Origin: Undibacterium sp.
GTDB taxonomy: Bacteria > Pseudomonadota > Gammaproteobacteria > Burkholderiales > Burkholderiaceae_D
Length of the DNA: 7,023 bases
Assembly (NCBI GenBank): GCA_019752975.1
Contig: JAIELM010000222.1
Span: 1-7,023, forward strand
Direction: 5' to 3'
The stretch's first letter is position 1, and each line of letters begins with the position of its first letter. Shown in pieces: positions 1-4,519 of this stretch. Both the position numbers and the translations under genes were made by a program. Below the pieces are notes generated by a model. That model saw only the letters and a program-made list of their open reading frames with translations. It was not told the origin of the DNA and did not search any database.

Positions 1-1
1 T

Positions 2-193
2 TCTGACAATGAAGCACTGGTAGGTAGGCCTAGCGGTTTTGAACTCACAGTGCGCGAATTCGAAATCGCCGCCGGAGCCGGATTTCTAGTCCCCATCACG
101 GGCAATATCATGCGCCTCCCGGGTCTACCAGCCAACCCTGCAGCGCTACATATTGATATTGATGATGATGGCGTGATTAGTGGTTTGTCTTAG
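2..193 (+). CDS. fhs: Formate-tetrahydrofolate ligase, C-terminal fragment (cut by window edge)
   Basis: Reading from base 2 gives 63 codons ending in TAG. The fragment matches the conserved C-terminus of formate-tetrahydrofolate ligase: a P-S-G-F segment, then E-I-A-A-G-A-G-F, then G-N-I-M-R-L-P-G-L-P, and finally an acidic tail (H-I-D-I-D-D-D-G) before G-L-S. In this family the G-A-G-F and M-x-x-P-G-L-P motifs are nearly invariant near the end of a protein of about 550 residues. The enzyme is cytosolic and makes 10-formyl-tetrahydrofolate from formate, ATP and tetrahydrofolate, feeding one-carbon metabolism. The ATP-binding and catalytic parts lie outside the window, so whether the gene is intact upstream cannot be judged. 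The visible end shows no damage. Family assignment is by recall of the motif pattern and is firm. Confidence 0.92.
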   Translation, partial: SDNEALVGRPSGFELTVREFEIAAGAGFLVPITGNIMRLPGLPANPAALHIDIDDDGVISGLS

Positions 194-462
194 GTTGATG
201 GTCGCGTGTAGCGCCATTTCGATCTGCCGCTTCGATGATTTTTTTATTGATACTTTTAAGTGTAGTTCATCACAATGACTAGTCTCGCTTTTGAGATTAC
301 GCAGACTTGATGGTCTCACTATATTTAACAGGATGGTGGATTGGTCACGCATTATTTGAGCGTAGGTGAACCTGGCTATGAGCTGATTTTATTTACCGGT
401 GATTGACGCTGGGCGTTGAGGTGTTTCTCACTTTTATATTAATCTAAGGCATATTCATATTC
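194..462. other. Intergenic gap with no convincing gene
   Basis: This gap separates fhs from the DUF998 gene. A T-run at 239-245 follows fhs, but I could not find a convincing GC-rich stem before it, so it is not called as a terminator. A reverse-strand open frame at 146-352 overlaps the end of fhs, resembles no known protein and is treated as chance. Hexamers such as TTGAGG (416-421) and TATATT (435-440) resemble promoter boxes, but the 13-base spacing is too short. Confidence 0.6.
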
Positions 463-1017
463 ATGTTCACGATCACAGCAACTGTCCTCTCGGTCATTTA
501 CCTTTTTGTTGGTCTTTTCGCCCTCGCTCCGCGAAAGCCCGGCTACAGTCATCTCAAACATACCATCAGCGAGATCGGCGAGATTGGAGCTCCACATCAG
601 CGCTTTGTTGCGTTTGGACTTTTTCTTCCCATTGGCTTGCTATTGCTGGTCGTTGCTTATTTAACTCAGTCGATTTCCAGCTCGTCTGCTGCGCTGTCAT
701 TGTGTATTGCCATCGGTTACTTGGTGGCAGCCGGTTTTCCTTGCGACCCTGGCTCCCCTTTGTCGGGAACCTTCCGTCAAGCCATTCATAACTTAGGCGG
801 TGCGGTTGAGTACATCGGCGGTGGATTCGCGCTCATGGCCATCGCGGAGCGTCTTGGGCAACCGTTTAAAGCTGCTGGTTTCATTGTATTAGGTTCTGCC
901 ATCGCCCTGTCCTTCATGCCTTCTACGTCGGTGCGCGGCATCATCCAGCGAGTCGCTGAGGTGTGTTTATTTGGAGGCTTGGCTTTCTCTATTTGGCGGC
1001 AAGGCGGAGTGATTTAA
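463..1017 (+). CDS. DUF998 family multi-pass membrane protein
   Basis: This 184-residue hydrophobic protein has about six predicted membrane segments, near residues 4-21, 46-68, 74-92, 114-129, 135-152 and 160-178. The segment S-E-I-G-E-I-G-A-P after the first helix and the F-P-C-D-P-G-S-P-L-S-G-T motif in the middle, followed by a His, are the hallmarks of DUF998 (PF06197) as I know the family. Its length is close to the usual 180-220 residues. The function of the family is unknown. An inner-membrane location follows from the sequence, and no substrate can be inferred. The ATG at 463 has only a weak TAAGG (445-449) about 13 bases upstream, so translation may be modest or the start slightly wrong, although the first helix needs this N-terminus. 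It stands alone between fhs and the toxin-antitoxin remnants. Confidence 0.8.
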   Translation: MFTITATVLSVIYLFVGLFALAPRKPGYSHLKHTISEIGEIGAPHQRFVAFGLFLPIGLLLLVVAYLTQSISSSSAALSLCIAIGYLVAAGFPCDPGSPLSGTFRQAIHNLGGAVEYIGGGFALMAIAERLGQPFKAAGFIVLGSAIALSFMPSTSVRGIIQRVAEVCLFGGLAFSIWRQGGVI

Positions 1018-1064
1018 CGAGTAAGGCTAGGTGTTGGCGTGTAATGTTGAGGAGTTTATTTACT

Positions 1065-1163
1065 ATGACAGAAACCAATACCAGTACATGGGATGTAGCA
1101 AAATATCTTGATACTGATGAGGATATGGTCGCTAATTTTGAGGTGGTGTTTGATGCTACGTAA
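1065..1163 (+). pseudogene. Truncated addiction-module antidote (HigA-type) N-terminal stub
   Basis: This 32-codon reading frame starts with ATG at 1065, ten bases after a good Shine-Dalgarno GAGGAG (1049-1054), and ends in TAA. The peptide contains W-D-V-A-K-Y-L-D-T-D-E-D-M, which matches the start of the 'probable addiction module antidote protein' family. Those proteins typically open with a W-D-x-A-x-Y-L-x-x-x-E-D-x-x-x-Y segment and continue to about 95-100 residues with a helix-turn-helix. Here the reading frame stops right after this segment, so the DNA-binding domain is missing and no antitoxin activity is expected. Its stop lies inside the next gene, whose start codon is at 1153. Retention of the ribosome site suggests a recent loss, or that the stub now serves as a translated leader for the downstream gene. 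The family match is by memory of the motif and is moderately sure. Confidence 0.6.
1140..1145 (+). promoter_or_regulatory. Shine-Dalgarno site setting the start at 1153
   Basis: GAGGTG is a six-base perfect complement to the 16S rRNA 3' end and ends seven bases before ATG 1153. The later ATG at 1165 has no comparable site at normal distance, so 1153 is preferred. The site lies inside the truncated antidote reading frame. Confidence 0.55.
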
Positions 1164-1635
1164 CATGAAAAAATATTGCTTGTTAGTTTTGTTGATGAGT
1201 ATCGTGCACATGGCGATAGCGTGTAAACCCGCTCCAATTGCCTATGATCTTAATGCCTTTCGTGAGAACGATAATCCCTCTAGAGTACTCTTTCGCGCAA
1301 AAGTTATCTCGACTCATGAGACGCAAGAATCGGATGCCGTCATTCGCCAAGATATTTATTTTCGAGCTAGTAGCTGGTGGTATGGTGCAGAAATGAAGGA
1401 GATTGTTGCTGTCGGCTATATTGGAACAATGAAGGGTACTAGTTGTGCCGGTGTATTTGATTTCTCTGTAAAAAAAGGGCAAGAATGGTTAATTATCGGC
1501 TCGATAGAAAATGGAATAGTAGTGCCTGCAAATATGTTGAGCATTCTTTTGATAGACGGCAAAATTCCAGCAACTGTGCTTGAAATAATTGGTAAAAAGG
1601 GTAGTAAAAGCCTTGTTCCTTCGGCGAAGAAATGA
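1153..1635 (+). CDS. Small secreted or lipoprotein-like protein, possible NTR/TIMP-like domain
   Basis: This 160-residue protein begins with a signal peptide: basic residues R3, K6 and K7, a hydrophobic core at 8-20, then A-I-A-C with Cys24. A-I-A-C is an acceptable though not ideal lipobox, and cleavage by signal peptidase I just before Cys24 is the alternative. The mature part carries C-K-P at its N-terminus, a V-L-F-R-A-K-V-I-S strand (45-53), W-W-Y-G (75-78) and a single further cysteine, Cys98, in T-S-C-A-G-V-F. A G-Q-E-W-L-I-I-G strand follows. An N-terminal Cys, a 'fRakV' strand, a W/Y-G turn and an internal Cys before a 'G-x-x-W/Y' strand recall bacterial NTR/TIMP-like OB folds, with Cys24-Cys98 as a possible disulfide. 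This family link is tentative. The gene overlaps the stop of the truncated antidote by 11 bases. An upstream frame extension to 1108 exists but lacks a ribosome site. Confidence 0.65.
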   Translation: MLRNMKKYCLLVLLMSIVHMAIACKPAPIAYDLNAFRENDNPSRVLFRAKVISTHETQESDAVIRQDIYFRASSWWYGAEMKEIVAVGYIGTMKGTSCAGVFDFSVKKGQEWLIIGSIENGIVVPANMLSILLIDGKIPATVLEIIGKKGSKSLVPSAKK

Positions 1636-1687
1636 TGTTGTGATCGCGTTTAACGAATTTAACATGATGTCTGAACGAGATGGGTGT

Positions 1688-1746
1688 CTAGTTTGGTGCT
1701 ACCTAGTTTGGTGCTACCTAGTTTGGTGCTACCTAGTTTGGTGCTA
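1688..1746 (+). repeat. Four tandem copies of a 15-bp repeat
   Basis: The unit CTAGTTTGGTGCTAC occurs at 1688-1702, 1703-1717 and 1718-1732 without a single change. A fourth copy at 1733-1746 lacks its last base. Fifteen bases is exactly five codons, so the array can expand or contract without shifting the frame (Leu-Val-Leu-Pro-Ser in the frame of the downstream toxin remnant). The identity of the copies points to recent slippage-type amplification. The array ends directly where homology to a PIN-domain protein begins. Confidence 0.95.
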
Positions 1747-1890
1747 ATTTTCGCCTTACATTGGTACAAAGGCGGGACGGATTTCGGTGACGCCCTATAT
1801 CTAGCTTTGAGCGCAAAAGAATCTAAATTTAACACTCTAGACAAGGCTTTCATCAATACCGAAAAGCAATTACAAGTACATCCTAAAGTG
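1747..1890 (+). pseudogene. PIN-domain (VapC-like) toxin remnant, C-terminal part only
   Basis: About 48 codons resemble the last third of a VapC-type PIN ribonuclease: A-L-H-W-Y-K-G-G, then T-D-F-G-D-A-L-Y-L-A-L-S, and T-L-D-K-A-F before K-Q-L. In PIN proteins the 'DFxDAL' segment carries conserved acidic residues of the metal site, and the 'TxD' strand follows it. The N-terminal two thirds, including the first catalytic Asp, are absent and replaced by the 15-bp tandem repeat, so no RNase activity is expected. The frame is open from GTG 1684 through the remnant and on into the downstream antitoxin, ending at 2229. A gene finder could therefore call a 181-residue fusion, but that start lies in the repeat and has no ribosome site. 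No partner antitoxin for this toxin is visible upstream. Confidence 0.6.
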
Positions 1891-1995
1891 AGTGCATCTC
1901 GAGTGGATTGCTTGGTAAATCAATCAATTCTGACCCTGAGCCTTCCCCAGAAAATAGTTATTCCTCAAATGTTGAAAGCAATTTATACTCCAATT

Positions 1996-2229
1996 ATGCC
2001 TATTTCTACCATCACTGCTGAATATATGAAGTTGTCTGTTGCCGAGCGTATTTTACTCGTTGAAGACATCTGGGATAGCATTGCTGAGCAAGAAGCAGAT
2101 GCCGCTGTTGGTCTTTCGCAAGATCAAAAGACTGAGTTACATCGTCGTGTTGCTGCGCACCGAGCTGATCCTTCCACAGCTGTTCCGTGGGACCAGGTTC
2201 GGTCCAAATTATTTTCAAGTAAGCTCTAA
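1996..2229 (+). CDS. Type II antitoxin, addiction module protein (PF09720-like)
   Basis: This 77-residue protein carries the signature of the short 'addiction module protein' antitoxins: K-L-S-V-A-E-R-I-L-L-V-E-D-I-W-D-S-I-A at residues 12-30, an L-S-x-x-Q-K-x-E-L-x-R-R middle (40-51), and a tail with A-D-P-S-T-A-V-P-W-D-Q-V (57-68). Family members are about 70-80 residues long, which favours ATG 1996 over the in-frame ATG at 1969 or the distant GTG at 1684. None of these has a strong Shine-Dalgarno, so the start is less certain than the identity. The protein should bind and neutralise the toxin encoded next, and the complex probably represses its own promoter. Stop and toxin start overlap as TAATG, which is typical of translational coupling in these modules. 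Confidence 0.85.
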   Translation: MPISTITAEYMKLSVAERILLVEDIWDSIAEQEADAAVGLSQDQKTELHRRVAAHRADPSTAVPWDQVRSKLFSSKL

Positions 2230-2525
2230 TGTTGCTTGTGCTTCGGCCAGAGGCAGAACAAGAGCTTCTAGAAGCTCAAGCTTGGTACGAGTCGAAATCC
2301 GTGGGGCTAGGCTTTGAGTTTGCTCGTGCTGCTGATGTGGCTGTCGCGTCGGCACTGCGCAGCCCACTTAGGCACATGTGCATCGAAGAAGATTTTCGAC
2401 GAGTGCTTTTTCGTAAATTTCCTTATTCGCTCATTTATCTCCCAAGCCCAGACGAGTTGCTGATCGTTTCCTTTTTTCATCAGTACCGCAAACCACGAGC
2501 TTGGTTGAAGCGGTTTGAGGGTTGA
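2229..2525 (+). CDS. Type II toxin, RelE/ParE superfamily
   Basis: This 98-residue basic protein has the RelE/ParE pattern. It opens with a strand and helix L-R-P-E-A-E-Q-E-L-L-E-A-Q-A-W-Y-E (5-21), then G-L-G-F-E-F (26-31) leading into the second helix. The core strands are F-R-R-V-L-F-R-K-F-P-Y-S-L-I-Y (56-70) and L-L-I-V-S-F-F-H (77-84), followed by R-K-P-R-A-W near the C-terminus. Length and order match ParE/RelE toxins found with PF09720-type antitoxins. Whether it cleaves ribosome-bound mRNA (RelE-like) or poisons gyrase (ParE-like) cannot be told from the sequence. It appears intact, and its ATG shares one base with the antitoxin stop. A MITE-like element with a strong hairpin follows 54 bases after the stop and can end the transcript. 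Confidence 0.88.
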   Translation: MLLVLRPEAEQELLEAQAWYESKSVGLGFEFARAADVAVASALRSPLRHMCIEEDFRRVLFRKFPYSLIYLPSPDELLIVSFFHQYRKPRAWLKRFEG

Positions 2526-2579
2526 AACGTAATTGATTGCGCTTCACGTAACACCATTGTTGAATTTAAGTTTGTTTAG

Positions 2580-2750
2580 TTGTAATTATTCAGCCGCCCA
2601 TAGCCTTGCACGTAAAAACCCCTCAACGCCGAGACGCTGAGACGCAGAGAAAATCGGAGAAAACCTCTGCGCTCCTCGGCGTCTCGGCGTCTCTGCGTTG
2701 AGGGGTTTTAAGATTTTCATTAGATGCCATAGTGGGCTGAATAATTACAA
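2580..2750. mobile_element. 171-bp MITE-like element with 16-bp perfect TIRs and 5-bp target duplication
   Basis: The left end TTGTAATTATTCAGCC (2580-2595) is matched exactly in inverted form at 2735-2750. Outside both ends lies the same pentamer TTTAG (2575-2579 and 2751-2755), as expected for a target-site duplication. The inside codes for nothing and is largely a second, nested inverted repeat (2615-2709). Short length, terminal inverted repeats, target duplication and lack of a transposase define a miniature inverted-repeat transposable element. The mobilising transposase is not in the window and I cannot name its family. The element sits between the stop codons of two converging genes. 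Confidence 0.75.
2615..2709. terminator. Nested long hairpin, probable bidirectional terminator
   Basis: AAAACCCCTCAACG (2615-2628) pairs perfectly with 2696-2709. The pairing continues with mismatches through arms built of 8-bp units of the form CGCNGAGA (three at 2627-2650; three inverted, one with a G end, at 2674-2697). On the + strand the stem ends in GGGGTTTT, on the - strand in GGGGTTTTT, so it can terminate both the toxin transcript and the anti-sigma transcript. Function is inferred from structure only. Confidence 0.6.
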
Positions 2751-2764
2751 TTTAGGTAAACTAT

Positions 2765-3496
2765 TTAGCCGAATTTCAACCAGTTACCTTTAAATAGAAT
2801 CGGGCCGCTTGGTTTTTCTGGATTGGCTGAGCCGCCTTTAGGCTCCAAACTAATTGCTAATAAAGCCGTAGTTTCTGGAGTTAGCGTATCGGGCATGGCC
2901 ACCCGCACCACGTCACCAGTCTGTTCATGGGCAACCAAGCCCAAAGAACGCACCTTGCCCTCTTTCGAGATCGACCATAGTTCTAAACTTTGATCGCGAT
3001 TAAGTGTCGGGCGTTTGACAAAACGCACTAGCAATTGATGCTTTTGTCTATCGCCAGAAATCACCGCTACGGCTTGCGCCTGATCATCCACCATGCTGGC
3101 GACATAGTGATCAACGGGAAAATTGCCATCGTTGGGCTTAAGGATGAAGACCGCCAAGAGTATGCTTGCGGAGGTGGCTACTACCGTTAAGCCGCGCCAA
3201 AATTGTAGGTTGTCGATTAATTTTGACCATAATTGACGACTTTGCTGGCGTTCGATGTGGAGGTGTTTTGCTAGGTATTTTTCTATGTTTTTCCAAACCT
3301 GAATGTTGGGTGTGTTGCCTTTGGTCAATTCAGCCATTGGTATTAGATGCGCTTGCCATTCTCGGACGACTTGCTGCAAGTAGGCCTCGTTCTTTAACCA
3401 TGTGTCAAAACGTCGCCGTGCGCCACCACGCAAAGTGCCCAATACATATTCGGCCGCGAGACGATTTTGCAGCTTAATGTTGTTGCGAATATTCAT
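2765..3496 (-). CDS. Anti-sigma factor, RskA-like, single-pass membrane protein
   Basis: This 243-residue protein (from ATG 3496) is encoded directly after the ECF sigma factor. The N-terminal cytoplasmic part opens with L-A-A-E-Y-V-L-G-T-L (13-22), followed by an R-R-R-F-D-T-W segment, as in RskA-type anti-sigma-K proteins. A membrane helix lies near 101-119. The periplasmic C-terminal domain has Q-S-L-E-L-W-S-I plus a G-x-V-R-S-L-G-L run and an L-A-I-S-L-E-P-K-G-G-S motif before P-x-G-P-I-L-F-K-G, typical of the RskA domain (PF10099). There is no cysteine anywhere, so it is not a zinc-type (ZAS) anti-sigma factor. It should hold the sigma factor inactive at the inner membrane until an external signal releases it. 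An earlier in-frame GTG at 3505 lies inside the ribosome site and is not favoured. Confidence 0.88.
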   Translation of the reverse strand: MNIRNNIKLQNRLAAEYVLGTLRGGARRRFDTWLKNEAYLQQVVREWQAHLIPMAELTKGNTPNIQVWKNIEKYLAKHLHIERQQSRQLWSKLIDNLQFWRGLTVVATSASILLAVFILKPNDGNFPVDHYVASMVDDQAQAVAVISGDRQKHQLLVRFVKRPTLNRDQSLELWSISKEGKVRSLGLVAHEQTGDVVRVAMPDTLTPETTALLAISLEPKGGSANPEKPSGPILFKGNWLKFG

Positions 3497-3497
3497 A

Positions 3498-4133
3498 TTA
3501 AGCACCTCTAAATTGATCGATGAATTCGCGTTTTACCAGACAGGTCTTGAGTTTTTCTAAACCGCGGCGTATCCAGGTTTTTACTGTACCCATAGGTAAA
3601 TTCATTTGTGCTGCAACTTCGCTGTGCGATAGGTCATGAAAAAAGGCCAGCGCCATTGCCTGCCGATGTAAGCCTTCTAGCCGCGCCATACATAGCGCCA
3701 ACGACTGCGCATCTTGGCTCATCTCTAATGCGAGCATGGGCGAAGGGTCGTCGCTTTCCATGGCAGTCAAGATTTCGGCATCAAAAATTTCCTCATCCAT
3801 ACTGACATCGAGATGTTGGCCATTGTTGAGCTTACGTAACAAGTCAAAGGCGCGATTGCGTACGATCGTAGTCATCCATGTCATTGGCGCAGCTAGGCTA
3901 GCTTGATAACTAGCAGCGTTGTTCCAAATATTGATAAAACTGTCTTGTAGGACTTCCTCAGCCAACTCACGTTGCTGCAAAACTCGTAAAGTAAATCCAA
4001 ATAATTTAGGTGAGGTGGCCTGATATAAAGCTTGAAAAGCCAGCGTCGCGTCCGCTGCATGTGCAGGATCTTGCTTGGCTACCGCGACTAGCCAAAGATG
4101 AAGTTGGCCGGGGTCTAATGAATGAGATTTCAA
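3498..4133 (-). CDS. ECF RNA polymerase sigma factor, SigK-like
   Basis: This is a group IV (ECF) sigma factor that directs RNA polymerase to a stress or signal regulon. From the TTG at 4133 it is 211 residues long. Region 2 spans about 33-101 with F-x-x-L-Y-x-x-T-S-P-K-L-F-G, then R-E-L-A-E-E-V-L-Q-D-S-F-I-N-I-W and W-M-T-T-I-V-R-N-R-A-F-D-L-L-R. Region 4 spans about 150-197, with a helix-turn-helix over S-H-S-E-V-A-A-Q-M-N-L-P-M-G-T-V-K-T-W-I-R-R. These match the SigK branch, whose partners are RskA-like, as here. The frame stays open to a TTG at 4235 (245 residues), but the extra 34 residues look unlike the family and lack a ribosome site. TTG 4133 has GAAAAGG seven bases upstream. The start is therefore uncertain, the identity is not. 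An ECF factor of this type commonly activates its own operon. Confidence 0.88.
   Translation of the reverse strand: MKSHSLDPGQLHLWLVAVAKQDPAHAADATLAFQALYQATSPKLFGFTLRVLQQRELAEEVLQDSFINIWNNAASYQASLAAPMTWMTTIVRNRAFDLLRKLNNGQHLDVSMDEEIFDAEILTAMESDDPSPMLALEMSQDAQSLALCMARLEGLHRQAMALAFFHDLSHSEVAAQMNLPMGTVKTWIRRGLEKLKTCLVKREFIDQFRGA
3503..3509 (-). promoter_or_regulatory. Shine-Dalgarno for the anti-sigma gene, inside the sigma gene
   Basis: AGAGGTG on the - strand lies six bases before ATG 3496 and overlaps the last codons of the sigma gene, whose TAA (3498-3500) is separated from this ATG by one base. The layout favours coupled translation and near-equal amounts of sigma and anti-sigma. It also argues against the GTG at 3505, which is part of the site. 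Confidence 0.65.
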
Positions 4134-4305
4134 AGGAGTGCCTTTTCTAAAAGGTGACGTAACTTGAACTGGACTCGAATAAGGCGTAGCTTGCTCTTGC
4201 CATTGTATACGTTGAAGGTGGCGCTTTGGATTCAACTAAATCTGATTCTAAGCAATCATATTAAACTTGAGTGAAAAATCGCTAAAGCTTCTTAACCCCG
4301 AGGAA

Positions 4306-4350
4306 CAGAGAAAATTTTTATTCTCTGCGGCACCATGAGTCAACAGAGAA
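4306..4350 (-). promoter_or_regulatory. Three alternating 7-bp half-sites, operator-like
   Basis: On the - strand TTCTCTG (4350-4344), CAGAGAA (4327-4321) and TTCTCTG (4312-4306) alternate in orientation. They bracket the -35 and -10 boxes of the candidate sigma promoter. The loops are 16 and 8 bases, so either pair could form an operator or a small hairpin. A decayed copy of a repeat like the one inside the 2580-2750 element is an alternative explanation. Confidence 0.35.
4315..4343 (-). promoter_or_regulatory. Candidate housekeeping-type promoter for the sigma/anti-sigma operon
   Basis: TTGACT (4343-4338) is separated by exactly 17 bases from TAAAAA (4320-4315) on the - strand, matching five and four of six consensus positions. 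Transcription would begin near 4308, well upstream of the sigma gene. The -35 box overlaps the stop codon of the microprotein gene. The weak -10 box makes this a moderate call. Confidence 0.35.
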
Positions 4351-4483
4351 TGTAGCGATTCGCCAAATCTAGGATAAAGGCGGGCTGTAAGTAGCTCAAA
4401 AAAACCAAACTCAAGATTGCCAACACCAAGACGGTTTTCAGCAGAGCTCGAAGTTTGTAGGGTTTTTTTATTGCAGTTTTCAT
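4340..4483 (-). CDS. 47-residue single-pass membrane microprotein
   Basis: A short frame from ATG 4483 to TGA encodes a basic N-terminus (K2, K6, K7, K10, R12, K16), a strongly hydrophobic helix over residues 17-32 (T-V-L-V-L-A-I-L-S-L-V-F-L-S-Y-L), and an ordered tail Q-P-A-F-I-L-D-L-A-N-R-Y-I-L-C. Positive-inside topology predicts the N-terminus in the cytoplasm. I recall similar short hypothetical proteins ending in 'P-x-x-V/I-x-D-L-A-N-x-x-x-x-C' in Betaproteobacteria, but cannot name a family. It begins 36 bases after the MFS transporter stop on the same strand, so it may be co-transcribed as an accessory subunit or regulator. The ribosome site is weak (ATAGG, seven bases upstream). The well-formed basic-hydrophobic-tail structure argues that it is real, but conservation is needed to confirm it. 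Confidence 0.5.
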   Translation of the reverse strand: MKTAIKKPYKLRALLKTVLVLAILSLVFLSYLQPAFILDLANRYILC

Positions 4484-4519
4484 CGCAGTGCCTATTACTA
4501 TTACTAACGCTATTGCTAC

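Noticed and set aside
239..245. Rho-independent terminator for fhs at the T-run
   Set aside because: I could not pair a convincing stem immediately before the T-run; nearby TTCGAT copies are direct, not inverted.
146..352. Reverse-strand open frame of 68 codons after fhs
   Set aside because: It overlaps the conserved end of fhs, resembles no known protein and shows no domain-like pattern.
416..440. Promoter for the DUF998 gene (TTGAGG and TATATT)
   Set aside because: The spacing is 13 bases, too short for a sigma-70-type promoter, and alternative box pairs are weaker.
1688..1746. CRISPR array or plasmid iterons
   Set aside because: The units are directly adjacent with no spacers, only 15 bp long, and no replication initiator gene or origin-like AT-rich region is nearby.
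1664..1747. 27-codon micro-frame through the tandem repeat reading Leu-Val-Trp-Cys-Tyr units
   Set aside because: No ribosome site precedes ATG 1664, and the Cys/Trp-rich peptide is simply what the repeat reads in that frame. The repeat itself is reported instead.
1684..2229. Single 181-residue PIN-antitoxin fusion protein starting at GTG 1684
   Set aside because: The start lies at the repeat without a ribosome site, the PIN part lacks its catalytic N-terminus, and the antitoxin alone has family-typical length from ATG 1996.
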